The notes under the pieces: model-generated
What the model was told of the DNA's origin: nothing
The model's input: the letters and a program-made list of their open reading frames with translations, nothing else
Database searches by the model: none
Position numbers and translations under genes: made by a program
Source: Pantoea cypripedii
GTDB taxonomy: Bacteria; Pseudomonadota; Gammaproteobacteria; Enterobacterales; Enterobacteriaceae
DNA: 64,000 bases
Assembly (NCBI RefSeq): GCF_011395035.1
Contig: NZ_CP024768.1
Span: forward strand, 4,029,595 to 4,093,594
Direction of reading: 5' to 3'
Shown here: positions 25,744 to 35,398 of the stretch, in pieces
Numbering within the stretch: position 1 is the stretch's first letter
Layout: each line of letters starts with the position of its first letter

Positions 25744-27087
25744 TCAGTCGTGTTGCGTGCGTGAAGCCTGACGGGCCGCACGCCAGTTAAGCAACGGCGT
25801 CACCGTTACGCCATGCAACACAATGCTGCACACCACTAACGTCAACGCCATATCCGCCATCTGTTCTGCCTGTGGGCCGTGCATACCGTGCACCCAGGCG
25901 TAAGCAATATAATTGATACTGCCGATGCCGCGAATCCCCAGCCAGCCAATCAGCAAACGCCGTGCGAATGGCAGGCCACAGCCCAGCGTGGTGATCCACA
26001 CCGCCAGTGGCCGCACCAGCACAAACAACAGCATCGCCAGGCCAATGCCGGTCAGATTCCAGTGGTGCGCCAGCGTCACGCCCAGCACCACCATCATCGC
26101 CGCCGCCAGCAGGCGCTCGATAGTATCACCAAACGACAGCGCATCACCGACCACCAACCCCACCGATTTCACCATGCCGCTGCCACCGTGGGCCAGCCGC
26201 TGGTTAGGATTGACGCGTGCTTCAGCCGGTAGCAGATGCTCCTCTTCCGGCACATCCTGCGGGGGAAAACGCTTCACCACCCGCAGCTCGGCACGGCGTA
26301 AACCCACGCCCGCCGCGAAGGTGGCCAGAAAGCCGGAGGCATCGAGTGACTGCGCCGCCGCATAGCTCAGGGCAATCAGGGCCAGCGCGAGAATATCATT
26401 CGGTGCCACATCCTGATGAGCGCTGCGCAGATGGGTCGCCAGCTGGCCGATTACGCGGCCAATGACATAACCGATAACCATCCCACCCCCCATCGCCCAG
26501 ACGGCATCTCTGGCGGCCCACAGGCTAATATCGGTCAAGGTGAGCGCGGGATGATGCAGCATCAGCAGCGCCAGCATCAACAATGGCAGCGCCGAGCCAT
26601 CATTCATCCCGGCTTCGCTGGAAAGCGCCACGCGCAGTGCGTCGTCGTCACGCGCGTCGTTGACGGAAATCAGGCTGGCGAGCACCGGGTCGGTAGGCGC
26701 GACAATCGCGGCAAAGGCCAGCGCCAGCGGCCAGTCAAAACCGGTCAGCCAGCGCACCAGCAAGGTCATGCCCGCTACGGTGAGCAACATCGCCGGAAAC
26801 GCCAGCCGCACCCCCACCCGCCAGGCATGGGCGCGCAACGGCAGACGCAGCTTAAGGCCGGTGATAAACAGCGAGGCGGCCATAGTGATTTCGGTGATGT
26901 GGGCGGCGAGATCAGCGTGCCCGAGAATATCGATTTGCAGCAGATTGAGCATCCACGGGCCGCAAAGGACACCCGCAAACAGGTAAAGACCAAATGACGT
27001 CACTGGCCCCCGGTGAATCCAGCCGGAAGCCAGTGACATTAGCAGCAACAAACCACCGGTTGCTGCCGTCCAGGCAAGAAAATCCAT
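25744..27087 (-). CDS. Cation:proton antiporter (CPA1/NhaP-like)
   Basis: A 447-residue membrane protein with about 12 hydrophobic segments. The diagnostic motif AAIVAPTDPVLASLISVNDARDDDALRVALSSEAGMNDGSALPLLML carries the paired Asp residues of the CPA1 ion-binding site. A cytoplasmic insertion (RRAELRVVKRFPPQDVPEEEHLL) separates later helices. It likely exchanges Na+ or K+ for H+ across the inner membrane. Upstream is an MFS exporter on the same strand 53 bp away. Confidence 0.88.
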   Translation of the reverse strand: MDFLAWTAATGGLLLLMSLASGWIHRGPVTSFGLYLFAGVLCGPWMLNLLQIDILGHADLAAHITEITMAASLFITGLKLRLPLRAHAWRVGVRLAFPAMLLTVAGMTLLVRWLTGFDWPLALAFAAIVAPTDPVLASLISVNDARDDDALRVALSSEAGMNDGSALPLLMLALLMLHHPALTLTDISLWAARDAVWAMGGGMVIGYVIGRVIGQLATHLRSAHQDVAPNDILALALIALSYAAAQSLDASGFLATFAAGVGLRRAELRVVKRFPPQDVPEEEHLLPAEARVNPNQRLAHGGSGMVKSVGLVVGDALSFGDTIERLLAAAMMVVLGVTLAHHWNLTGIGLAMLLFVLVRPLAVWITTLGCGLPFARRLLIGWLGIRGIGSINYIAYAWVHGMHGPQAEQMADMALTLVVCSIVLHGVTVTPLLNWRAARQASRTQHD

Positions 27088-27140
27088 AACGCTCCGTTTT
27101 TATCAGGGATCTTCTTTAAGCCTGGCACAGGATATGACAA

Positions 27141-28349
27141 TCAGTTTTTCAGGTGACGGCTCGCCAGGCGAATCATCAGGCTCAGCGCCGCAGCCAGGGT
27201 AGACAACGCAACCACGCCGGTCCAGCCCCAGTGGGCCAGCGCCAGGCTGCCCAGCGCGGCACCGGTTGCCATACCGATAAACACCACGGTGAACATCAGA
27301 GCATTCAGGCGGCTACGCGCTTCCGGTGCCAGGCTGTAGACCAGCGTCTGATGCGCCACCAGCGTCGCCTGTACCCCTAAATCAAAGCCCACGGTACTGA
27401 TGATAATCAGCCCAAGCTGGGCGGATACCGGCAACACCGGCAGCAGAAACATCAGCGCAAAGGACACCATCACCAGCGTGGCGCCGTACTGGGTGACACG
27501 TGCCGGACCAATGCGGTCGGCAAAACTGCCCGCCAGTGGTGCAGCCAGCGCACCGGCGGCACCGGCGAGGCCGAATGCTCCCGCCACGGCGCTATCGAGA
27601 TGGAAACGATCGCTCAGCATCAGCGCCAGGGTTGACCAGAAGGCGCTAAAACCTACCGACAGCAAGCCCTGGGCCAGCGCCGCACGACGCAGTGTCTGGT
27701 GGTGCTGCCACAGATGCGCCAGCGACAACAGCAGACGCGGATAGCTCACCGACGTGCCTGGCTGGAAACGGGGCAGCACACGCCACAGCGCCAGACTGAT
27801 CAGCAACACCGCCCCCGCCGCCACCAGATACATGGTGCGCCAGCCGAAATATTCAGCCACCACCCCACTGACCACCCTGGAGAGCAAAATGCCGACCAAC
27901 AGGCCGGTCATCACCGTGCCAACGGTTTTCCCCCGGCTGCGTTCCGGTGCCAGCGCGGCCGATGCCGGAACGATATCCTGCGCCACGGTGGCGGTTAAGC
28001 CGGTGACAAAGCTGGCGATCAGCAGCGCATTCAGGCCGCCGGAGAAGCCACACAGCAACAGCGCCGCCACCAGCAGCAAACCTTTAATCAGGATGATGGT
28101 GCGGCGATCGTGGCGGTCACCCAGCGGTGCCAGCAGCAGGATGCCGAGCGCATAACCGGCCTGCGTCAGCATCGGTACCATGCCGACGCTGCCAATGCTG
28201 GCATTAAATTGTTTGCTGATGATATCCAGCATCGGCTGGCTGTAGTAAATCGACGCGACACTGAGACCTGCGCCCGCCGCCAGTGTGAAGACCAGCGGTG
28301 CGGGTAGTGATTCAGTGACCCGTTCTGAAGATTGCGTCATGGCAGACAT
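27141..28349 (-). CDS. MFS transporter, drug/metabolite exporter type
   Basis: 402 residues if translation starts at ATG 28349, which has GGGGAG 8 nt upstream; ATG 28355 is also in frame but only 2 nt from that site. Twelve hydrophobic segments with the MFS loop motif GDRHDRRTIILIK after TM2. The FVTGLTATVAQDIVPASAALAPERSRGKTVG stretch resembles YnfM/NepI-like exporters. It is divergent from a LysR regulator, the usual arrangement for regulated efflux genes. Substrate unknown. Confidence 0.88.
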   Translation of the reverse strand: MSAMTQSSERVTESLPAPLVFTLAAGAGLSVASIYYSQPMLDIISKQFNASIGSVGMVPMLTQAGYALGILLLAPLGDRHDRRTIILIKGLLLVAALLLCGFSGGLNALLIASFVTGLTATVAQDIVPASAALAPERSRGKTVGTVMTGLLVGILLSRVVSGVVAEYFGWRTMYLVAAGAVLLISLALWRVLPRFQPGTSVSYPRLLLSLAHLWQHHQTLRRAALAQGLLSVGFSAFWSTLALMLSDRFHLDSAVAGAFGLAGAAGALAAPLAGSFADRIGPARVTQYGATLVMVSFALMFLLPVLPVSAQLGLIIISTVGFDLGVQATLVAHQTLVYSLAPEARSRLNALMFTVVFIGMATGAALGSLALAHWGWTGVVALSTLAAALSLMIRLASRHLKN

Positions 28350-28396
28350 ATTCATTTCTCCCCGTGAAAGTGCGCTTATTAAAGCGCGTCGCCGCC

Positions 28397-28444
28397 ATAC
28401 GCGGTAGACTGATGAAAGACAAAACCATTATACGTGGTACGTAT
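28397..28444. promoter_or_regulatory. Candidate LysR binding sites between MFS exporter and LysR
   Basis: ATACGCGGTA (28397-28406) and ATACGTGGTA (28430-28439) are direct repeats 33 bp apart, about three helical turns. The second extends to the dyad ATACG-TGGTA-CGTAT, a T-N11-A type LysR box, overlapping the LysR start codon. Such placement would allow autorepression and control of the divergent exporter. Confidence 0.5.
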
Positions 28445-29372
28445 GAGCCATTCTTCCAGCGTTGACCGCATCGAACTGATGCAAACCTTTATCCGCATCG
28501 TGGAGAGCGGATCGTTATCCGCCGCCGCCGCACAGCTTGGCACCACCCAGCCGACCATCAGCCGTCGTTTGCAGGCGCTGGAGCAACGGCTGGGGTTGAA
28601 GTTAATTCTGCGCACCACCCACGCACTGAAACTGACCGATGACGGTGAACGCTGCTATCAGCAGGCGCGTCAGTTGCTTGCCACCTGGTATGCACTGGAG
28701 GATGAACTGACCGGCGCGAGCGACGATCCGGTGGGCACCCTGCGCGTACGTGCGCCCCATGCGTTTGGTCAGGATCAGCTGGTCGCGCCGCTGGTGGATT
28801 ATCTGCAACGCTATCCGCGTCTGAATGTGGAGTGGATGCTGAATGACCGCACACCTGATTTTGTCGCTGAAAACGTCGATTGCGCCATTCAGGTCGGCCC
28901 ACCCACCGATCCCTCGGTAGTGGCGATTTTGCTGGCGGAAGTCCCCCGTTTTGTGGTGGCTGCCCCGTCGTTACTGGCAGCGCATCCGCCGGTAGAACGG
29001 GTGGAACAACTGACGTCTCTGCCGTGGCTGGCGCTGACCAGTTTTTATCACGGCGAGATTGCCCTGCAACGCCTCAGCGACGGACAGCCGCTGAATCTGG
29101 CGATTAACCCGCGTCTGGCAAGTGACAGCCTGTATGCGGTGCGCAAGGCGGCGCTGGCAGGAATGGGAGCGGCTGTGGTGTCGTCGTGGGTGGTGCTGGA
29201 CGATTTAGCGCGCGGCGATTTGATTCAGCTGGTGCCAGAGTGGCAGGCACCGCCGCTACCGGTGTGGTTAACCTATCCGTGGGCCAGTTATTATCCGGCG
29301 AGATTGCAGAAGTTTTTTGCCATGATTCGTGAAGTGATGCCGCAGCTGGCAGGGGCACAACCCGCCAGATGA
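28443..29372 (+). CDS. LysR-family transcriptional regulator
   Basis: 309 residues from ATG 28443 (MSHSSSVDRIELMQTFIRIVESGSLSAAAAQLGTTQPTISRRLQALEQRLGLKL). The N-terminal winged helix is typical; the effector domain begins near residue 95 (GTLRVRAPHAFGQDQLVAPL). It is divergent from the MFS exporter and probably regulates it. A perfect inverted repeat 2 bp after the stop may end its transcript. Confidence 0.92.
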   Translation: MSHSSSVDRIELMQTFIRIVESGSLSAAAAQLGTTQPTISRRLQALEQRLGLKLILRTTHALKLTDDGERCYQQARQLLATWYALEDELTGASDDPVGTLRVRAPHAFGQDQLVAPLVDYLQRYPRLNVEWMLNDRTPDFVAENVDCAIQVGPPTDPSVVAILLAEVPRFVVAAPSLLAAHPPVERVEQLTSLPWLALTSFYHGEIALQRLSDGQPLNLAINPRLASDSLYAVRKAALAGMGAAVVSSWVVLDDLARGDLIQLVPEWQAPPLPVWLTYPWASYYPARLQKFFAMIREVMPQLAGAQPAR

Positions 29373-29374
29373 TA

Positions 29375-29410
29375 TCCCGTAACGGCGCGATAAATCGCGC
29401 CGTTACGGGA
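29375..29410. repeat. 36-bp perfect palindrome (REP-like site 2), possible bidirectional terminator
   Basis: Two 17-bp arms (TCCCGTAACGGCGCGAT and its complement) around an AA centre. It is a fused head-to-head pair of the window's main repeat unit, lying between the converging LysR and yqhA stops with 2 and 7 bp to spare. It can form a very stable hairpin in either transcript. Confidence 0.88.
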
Positions 29411-29417
29411 CGGAAAA

Positions 29418-29915
29418 TTATTTCTTTTCCGTTTTTGACATATTGTCCAGATATCCCATGACAAACGCCGACAGTACAAACGTCAGGTGGATAATCACGT
29501 ACCACATCAGTTTGTCGTTTTCGACATTGCGCGCTTCCATAAACACCCGCAGCAGGTGAATCGAGGAAATCGCCACAATCGACGCCGCCACTTTGTTCTT
29601 CAGCGAGCCGGAGTCCATCTTACCGAGCCAGCTCAGTTTCTCTTTGTGCTCGGCGATATCCAGTTTGGACACAAAGTTCTCATAGCCCGACAGCATCACC
29701 ATCACCAGCAGGCCACCGACCAGTGTCATATCCACCAGCGACAGCAGCAGCAGGATCAGATCGTTTTCCCCGATGCTGAGGATATCCGGCAGCATGTGAA
29801 ACACTTCCTGGAAAAATTTGATGGTGAGCGCCAGCAATCCCAGCGAAAGTCCAATGTAAACCGGTGCCAACAGCCAGCGCGATGCATACATCAGGTTTTC
29901 GGTAAAACGTTCCAT
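29418..29915 (-). CDS. yqhA: YqhA-family membrane protein (UPF0114)
   Basis: A 165-residue inner-membrane protein very similar to E. coli YqhA: MERFTENLMYASRWLLAPVYIGLSLGLLALTIKFFQE, then NDLILLLLSLVDMTLVGGLLVMVMLSGYENFVSKLD. Three to four hydrophobic segments. Its function is unknown; homologues are widespread. It follows kdpD on the same strand with 54 bp between, the position where kdpE would normally lie. A consensus TATAAT at about 29948-29953 (reverse strand) suggests its own promoter. Confidence 0.93.
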   Translation of the reverse strand: MERFTENLMYASRWLLAPVYIGLSLGLLALTIKFFQEVFHMLPDILSIGENDLILLLLSLVDMTLVGGLLVMVMLSGYENFVSKLDIAEHKEKLSWLGKMDSGSLKNKVAASIVAISSIHLLRVFMEARNVENDKLMWYVIIHLTFVLSAFVMGYLDNMSKTEKK

Positions 29916-29947
29916 AATTTCCCATTAATCAACTGACAAGCCCGCGA

Positions 29948-29953
29948 TTATAA
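29948..29953 (-). promoter_or_regulatory. Candidate -10 element of yqhA
   Basis: On the reverse strand a perfect TATAAT lies in the kdpD-yqhA gap, about 32 bp before the yqhA start. No strong -35 at ideal spacing is seen, so this is a partial promoter call. Confidence 0.45.
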
Positions 29954-29969
29954 CCGAACAAGTGTGAAG

Positions 29970-32660
29970 TTATTTCAGCCCATCTTCAGAAATTTCAGGA
30001 GCTGGCGGCAGCGGCAGGGAAAGACGGAAACTCGCGCCACCTTCAGGACGGTTCTCTGCCCAGATGCGGCCTGCGTGGGATTCAATAATGGTTTTACAGA
30101 TCGCCAGACCGAGGCCAACGCCCGGCACCGCCGATTCCTTATCGCCACGGGCGAATTTATCAAAGATGCGCGTCAACGCCTCCGGCGCGATACCGGGGCC
30201 GCTGTCCCAGATGGCGATTTCCAGCCGGTCATGTTCACGCCAGGCATGGATACCGTGCTGCGCCGCGTTACCGGCATATTTCAGGCTGTTTTCGATGATA
30301 TTGGTAAACACCCGTTCCAGCATGCTGCTGTCACCTTTGATCAGCACCAGCTCATCAGGGAGATCGAGGGTGAAATCATGGCCCTTGAGCGAAGGACCCA
30401 TGCTGCTCAGCGCGCCACCGATCACCTCATCCAGCGCCACCCACTCTTCACGCAGATTCAGCCCACCGGACTGAATGCGCGCCATATCCAGCATATTGCT
30501 CACCAGCCGGATGGTGCTCAGCGTCTGCTCACGGATCTGATTCGCCTGCGGGACATATTTTGACTCCTCGCTGGCGAGGTCGAGCATCAGCATTTCCGCC
30601 TGACCAAATAGCACCGTCAGCGGCGTGCGCAAATCGTGTGACAGCGCCGACAACAGCGCGTTACGCAGCTGTTCACGTTCGGCAGAAAGCCGTGATGCCG
30701 CTTCACTCTGCGACAGCGCCATTCGCTCCAGCGCGTTGGCAATCAGCACGGTAAAGGTTTCCACCAGTCGCTGTTGTTCCGGAATCATCAACTGACGCAG
30801 ATTTTCCGGTTCCACCACCAGCAAGCCACGACAGTGGTTACCGCTTTTCAGCGGCAGAATCTGGTACGGCACCGCCGGTAAGGTGTCGGTGCCTGCCCCG
30901 GCCGGCTGGCCTTTGCTGTAGCTCCATTTGGCGATGGCGAGATCCGGCGGCGTACCCATGCTGCTGTCACCCACGGTCTGCAACTCGCCCTGCTCATCCG
31001 GCAGCAGCAGCAGGCTGCGCGCCTGCAACGTCACCTCAATCACCCGCTGGCTGGTGCTGGCGATGTCCTGTGGCGTCAGCGCGCTGCCGAGCGACTTCGC
31101 CATTTCGTACAAATGACGCGCGCGCTGTTCACGATAACGCGCCACCCGCGCCTGATAACGCACGCCCGCCGTCAGATTGCCGACGATCACGCCGACCGCC
31201 AGCATCACCGCGAACGTCACCAGATATTGCAGATCCGACACCGCCACGGTGCCGGTGGGGGCGACGAAAAACAGGTCAAAGGCGAGAATATTGATTACCG
31301 TGGCAAACACCGACGGCCAGCGACCGAAGCGCAGCGCGACAATCACCACCGCCAGCAAATAAATCATCACGCCGTTAGCGGGATCGAACTCCACCAACAG
31401 CCAGCGCCCGGCTGAGGTGACCAGAATGCACAGCACCAGCGCCATCAGGCAGCCGCGTAACTGCATACGCCATTTTTCCGCGCTGGCGCGCTGCCCGTTC
31501 AACGCGGCGGGCGCATCACGCACCGGCTCATCCAGCGCCACCACCAGCAGATCGAGGTCCGGCCCCAGCTCGCCCAGACGCTGGGCAAAACTGTCGCGCC
31601 GCCAGCGTCGCTGTGGCTGACGACCCGTGACGATTTTGCCGAGATTGTGCTCGCGCGCGTAACGTAACACCGCACGCGCTTCATCGGGGTCGGACAAGGT
31701 AGCGGTTTCTGCCCCCAGCTCTTGTGCCAGTTGCAGCGTGCGTAAAATGCCGCGCCGCCGCGCTTCCGGCAGGCGATTGAGGCGTGGCGTTTCAACGTAT
31801 ACCGCATGCCACTCGCTGCCGAGACGCGCTGCCAGCCGCGCAGCGGTACGTACCAGTTTTTCACTGCCGGTGTCATCGCCGATGCACAGCAGGATGGCGT
31901 CACGCGTGTGCCAGACTTTGTCGCGCCCCTGCTGATCGCGCCAGGCACGCATCTGGTCATCCACCCGGTCTGCGGTGCGGCGCAATGCCAGCTCACGCAG
32001 CGCAAACAGGTTGCCTTTACGGAAGAAGTTTTCGATGGCGCGTTCGGCGCGATCGCCGACGTAAACTTTGCCCTCCTTCAGCCGCTGACGCAGGTCGTCG
32101 GGAGGCAGGTCTACCAGAACCACTTCATCGGCCGCATCAAAAAAGGGGTCCGGCACGGTTTCGCGTACCTGGATACCGGTGACGCCGCCCACCACATCAT
32201 TGAGGCTTTCCAGATGCTGCACGTTAACGGTGGTGATGACGTCAATACCGGCCTCGAGCAATTCCTCGATATCCTGCCAGCGCTTGGGATGGCGCGAACC
32301 CTGCACATTGGTATGCGCCAGTTCATCCATCAGGATCACCGCCGGATGGCGTGCCAGCGCCGCATCCAGATCAAACTCCGCATGGCGTGAACGACCGGTG
32401 GCCCGACGTGGCAAAACCGCCAGGCCTTTGAGCAAGGCGGCGGTTTCATCGCGTCCGTGGGTTTCCACCACGCCCGCCAGCACATCGAGTCCCTGGGCGC
32501 GCAGGCGCTGTGCCTCCTGCAACATCGCGAAGGTTTTGCCGACACCCGCACAGGCACCAAAGTAGATTTTGAGTTTGCCGCGATGGCTGTCACTGTGGTT
32601 CAACAGCAACGCATCCGGATCGGGGCGAGGCAGTTCGTCGTTCATCATCAATCCATTCAT
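29970..32660 (-). CDS. kdpD: K+-sensing histidine kinase KdpD
   Basis: 896 residues, close to E. coli KdpD (894). Start at ATG 32660 has GGAG 5 nt upstream; ATG 32648 and 32645 are alternatives. Order of domains: KdpD sensor with Walker A GACAGVGKT (35-43) and DPFFDAADEVVLVDLPPDDLRQRL; Usp-like domain around VWHTRDAILLCIGDDTGSEKLV; four membrane segments; GAF-like region; HisKA with ALSHDLRTPLTVLFGQ; HATPase with NIIENSLKYAGN and GVGLGLAICK. It phosphorylates KdpE on K+ limitation. kdpE is not adjacent. A repeat pair separates it from kdpC. Confidence 0.96.
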   Translation of the reverse strand: MNGLMMNDELPRPDPDALLLNHSDSHRGKLKIYFGACAGVGKTFAMLQEAQRLRAQGLDVLAGVVETHGRDETAALLKGLAVLPRRATGRSRHAEFDLDAALARHPAVILMDELAHTNVQGSRHPKRWQDIEELLEAGIDVITTVNVQHLESLNDVVGGVTGIQVRETVPDPFFDAADEVVLVDLPPDDLRQRLKEGKVYVGDRAERAIENFFRKGNLFALRELALRRTADRVDDQMRAWRDQQGRDKVWHTRDAILLCIGDDTGSEKLVRTAARLAARLGSEWHAVYVETPRLNRLPEARRRGILRTLQLAQELGAETATLSDPDEARAVLRYAREHNLGKIVTGRQPQRRWRRDSFAQRLGELGPDLDLLVVALDEPVRDAPAALNGQRASAEKWRMQLRGCLMALVLCILVTSAGRWLLVEFDPANGVMIYLLAVVIVALRFGRWPSVFATVINILAFDLFFVAPTGTVAVSDLQYLVTFAVMLAVGVIVGNLTAGVRYQARVARYREQRARHLYEMAKSLGSALTPQDIASTSQRVIEVTLQARSLLLLPDEQGELQTVGDSSMGTPPDLAIAKWSYSKGQPAGAGTDTLPAVPYQILPLKSGNHCRGLLVVEPENLRQLMIPEQQRLVETFTVLIANALERMALSQSEAASRLSAEREQLRNALLSALSHDLRTPLTVLFGQAEMLMLDLASEESKYVPQANQIREQTLSTIRLVSNMLDMARIQSGGLNLREEWVALDEVIGGALSSMGPSLKGHDFTLDLPDELVLIKGDSSMLERVFTNIIENSLKYAGNAAQHGIHAWREHDRLEIAIWDSGPGIAPEALTRIFDKFARGDKESAVPGVGLGLAICKTIIESHAGRIWAENRPEGGASFRLSLPLPPAPEISEDGLK

Positions 32661-32671
32661 TCTCCGATCCC

Positions 32672-32744
32672 GTAGCGGCGCGATTTATCGCGCTATGCCG
32701 TGCATCGTGCCAGAAAACCTGCGCGATAAATCGCGCCGCTACGG
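32672..32744. repeat. REP-like palindromic repeat pair inside the kdp operon (site 3)
   Basis: GGCGCGATTTATCGCGC (32677-32693) and the inverted GCGCGATAAATCGCGCC (32721-32737), 27 bp apart, in the 98-bp gap between kdpC and kdpD. The transcript would fold into a long hairpin here and could uncouple kdpD from kdpFABC expression or stabilise the upstream message. Confidence 0.88.
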
Positions 32745-32758
32745 TATGTGCCAGAGTG

Positions 32759-33331
32759 TCAGTTAGTTAACGCATCCAGCGCCATATTCAATCGCAGCAC
32801 ATTCACCGTTTCTTCACCGATAAACGGCAGCAGCGGACGTTGAGTGTGGCGCGTAATCAAATCCTCCACCTGCTGCAACGGTAACTGACGCGCCGCCGCA
32901 ATACGCGGAGCCTGCCACAGCGCCGCTTCGGGTGAAATATCCGGGTCGAGGCCGCTGGCGGAAGCGGTTACCAGATCCACCGGCACCGCCGTCGGTGCCT
33001 GCGGGTTAGCCGCACGTAGCGCCGCAACGCGCTCCGCCACCGCTTTATCCAGCGCCGGGTTGTTACCGGCCAGATTGCTGCCGCTGGAGGCCTGGGCATT
33101 ATAAGCGCTGTCACCGGTGGCCGATGGACGGCCCCAGAAATGGCCGGGCTGGCTGAAGCTCTGCCCAATCAGCGCTGAACCGCGCACCGCGCCATCCTGT
33201 TCCAGCAGCGAACCATTGGCCTGCGCCGGAAACCACCACTGCGCCAGCCCGGTGGTCAGCAGGGGATAAACCGCACCGGTAAGCACGGTCAGCAGCACTA
33301 ACAATACAATAGCCGGACGTAACTGACTCAT
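32759..33331 (-). CDS. kdpC: K+-transporting ATPase subunit KdpC
   Basis: 190 residues from ATG 33331 (MSQLRPAIVLLVLLTVLTGAVYPLLTTGLAQWWFP), the same length as E. coli KdpC; the open frame extends into kdpB but the family start is clear. One N-terminal membrane helix and a periplasmic domain (GSALIGQSFSQPGHFWGRPSATG, SNLAGNNPALDKAVAERVAALR). KdpC stabilises the KdpAB assembly. 11 bp after kdpB. Confidence 0.96.
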   Translation of the reverse strand: MSQLRPAIVLLVLLTVLTGAVYPLLTTGLAQWWFPAQANGSLLEQDGAVRGSALIGQSFSQPGHFWGRPSATGDSAYNAQASSGSNLAGNNPALDKAVAERVAALRAANPQAPTAVPVDLVTASASGLDPDISPEAALWQAPRIAAARQLPLQQVEDLITRHTQRPLLPFIGEETVNVLRLNMALDALTN

Positions 33332-33342
33332 CTCTCTTCTCC

Positions 33343-35391
33343 TCACGCCAGACCGCATACGGTCAGCAGCACATCAATCGCTTTAATACCGATAAACGGC
33401 ACCACCAGCCCACCCACGCCGTAAATCCACAGGTTACGACGCAGCAACGCCGCGGCGCTCAGTGGACGGTAGCTCACCCCTTTCAGCGCCAGCGGGATCA
33501 GGAACACAATCACCAGCGCGTTAAAAATCACCGCCGACAAAATGGCGGAGTTGGGTGAATGCAGCTGCATCACGTTCAGCATATTCAGTTGCGGATAGGT
33601 CGCCGCAAACGCTGCCGGAATGATGGCGAAGTATTTCGCCACATCGTTGGCGATACTGAAGGTGGTCAGCGAGCCGCGCGTCATCAGCATCTGTTTACCG
33701 ATATGCACCACTTCCAGCAGCTTGGTCGGGTTGGAGTCGAGGTCGACCATGTTGCCCGCCTCTTTCGCCGCCTGGGTACCCGAGTTCATCGCTACCGCCA
33801 CATCGGCCTGCGCCAGTGCCGGAGCATCGTTGGTGCCATCGCCGGTCATCGCTACCAGACGTCCTTCCGCCTGATACTGACGAATCAGCGCCAGTTTGGC
33901 TTCCGGTGTCGCTTCCGAAAGAAAATCATCGACGCCCGCTTCTGCGGCAATTGCCGCCGCGGTTAACGGGTTATCGCCGGTGATCATCACGGTTTTGATG
34001 CCCATTTTGCGCAGCTCGGCAAAACGCTCTTTGATGCCGCCTTTCACGATATCTTTCAGCGCGACCACGCCCAGCACCTGTGCGCCTTCCGCCACTACCA
34101 GCGGCGTGCCACCGGCGCGTGCCACCTCTTCCACCGCCGCATTGACCTCCGCCGGGAAACGGCCATTGCTGGCTTCAATATGGCGACGAACTGCATCCAC
34201 CGCCCCTTTACGAATCAGGCGGTCCTGCACGTTGACGCCGCTCATGCGGGTTTGCGCTGAGAACGGAATAAAACTGGCCCCCATGCTGCTGAGATCGCGT
34301 TCACGCAGGTTAAATTTCTGCTTCGCCAGCACCACGATGCTGCGTCCTTCCGGCGTTTCATCCGCCAGCGACGCCAGCTGTGCCGCATCGGCCAGCTGCT
34401 GTTCGCTAACGCCAGGTGCCGGCAGAAATTGCGTCGCCTGGCGGTTACCCAGGGTGATGGTGCCGGTTTTATCCAGCATCAACACATCGACGTCACCCGC
34501 GGCTTCCACCGCACGGCCACTGGTGGCAATAACGTTCGCGCCCAGCATCCGGCTCATCCCTGCCACACCGATGGCAGATAACAAACCGCCGATGGTGGTG
34601 GGGATCAGGCACACCAGCAGCGCCACCAGCACGGTGATACTGACCGGGGTGCCGCCCCAGGCGGAGAACGGCCACAGCGTCACCGTCGCCAGCAGGAATA
34701 CGATGGTGAGCGACACCAGCAGAATGGTCAGGGCGATTTCATTCGGGGTTTTACGGCGTTTAGCGCCTTCCACCATGGCGATCATCCGGTCAAGGAAGGT
34801 TTCCCCTGGATTGACGCTGCACTGAATCACCAGCCAGTCGGAAAGGATGCGGGTACCGCCCGTCACGGACGCAAAGTCACCGCCGGATTCACGAATCACC
34901 GGTGCCGATTCGCCGGTGATAGCGCTCTCGTCCACTGACGCGCCGCCTTCCAGCACCTCGCCATCGCACGGGATAATGTCACCGGCTTCCACCAGCACCA
35001 CATCGCCTTTGCGCAGGCTATCCGCGGAGGCGTTTTTCCAGGCAGCACCGTAATGCGGCTCCGCCAGTTTTTTCGCATCGACGCTCTTTTTCACCCCTTT
35101 CAGGCTGTTGGCCTGCGCTTTGCTGCGCCCTTCCGCCAGCGCTTCGGCAAAGTTGGCAAACAGCACGGTAAACCACAGCCACACCGCGACCCCGGCGGTA
35201 AAACCGGCGCTACCGCTGAGCTGACCCGCGACCATGCCGATCGCCAGCACGCTGGTCAGCACGCTACCGAGCCACACCAGAAACATCACCGGGTTGCGAA
35301 ACTGCACACGCGGGTCGAGTTTTTTCACCGCATCCAGTATCGCGGTGCGGGTCAATGCCGCATCAAACAGGGCCAGTTGTTGACGACTCAT
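33343..35391 (-). CDS. kdpB: K+-transporting P-type ATPase subunit KdpB
   Basis: 682 residues, equal to E. coli KdpB. The phosphorylation loop DKTGTITLGN (Asp near 307), the TGES motif in ESAITGESAPV, and the hinge MTGDGTNDAPALAQADVAVAMN are intact. It is the catalytic ATP-hydrolysing subunit of the high-affinity K+ uptake complex KdpFABC in the inner membrane. The kdpA stop is 7 bp upstream. Confidence 0.97.
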   Translation of the reverse strand: MSRQQLALFDAALTRTAILDAVKKLDPRVQFRNPVMFLVWLGSVLTSVLAIGMVAGQLSGSAGFTAGVAVWLWFTVLFANFAEALAEGRSKAQANSLKGVKKSVDAKKLAEPHYGAAWKNASADSLRKGDVVLVEAGDIIPCDGEVLEGGASVDESAITGESAPVIRESGGDFASVTGGTRILSDWLVIQCSVNPGETFLDRMIAMVEGAKRRKTPNEIALTILLVSLTIVFLLATVTLWPFSAWGGTPVSITVLVALLVCLIPTTIGGLLSAIGVAGMSRMLGANVIATSGRAVEAAGDVDVLMLDKTGTITLGNRQATQFLPAPGVSEQQLADAAQLASLADETPEGRSIVVLAKQKFNLRERDLSSMGASFIPFSAQTRMSGVNVQDRLIRKGAVDAVRRHIEASNGRFPAEVNAAVEEVARAGGTPLVVAEGAQVLGVVALKDIVKGGIKERFAELRKMGIKTVMITGDNPLTAAAIAAEAGVDDFLSEATPEAKLALIRQYQAEGRLVAMTGDGTNDAPALAQADVAVAMNSGTQAAKEAGNMVDLDSNPTKLLEVVHIGKQMLMTRGSLTTFSIANDVAKYFAIIPAAFAATYPQLNMLNVMQLHSPNSAILSAVIFNALVIVFLIPLALKGVSYRPLSAAALLRRNLWIYGVGGLVVPFIGIKAIDVLLTVCGLA

Positions 35392-35398
35392 GATTCCG

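Noticed and set aside
29373..29969. Possible divergent or degraded kdpE between kdpD and LysR
   Set aside because: The space is fully used by yqhA; no receiver-domain or winged-helix residues are seen in any frame.
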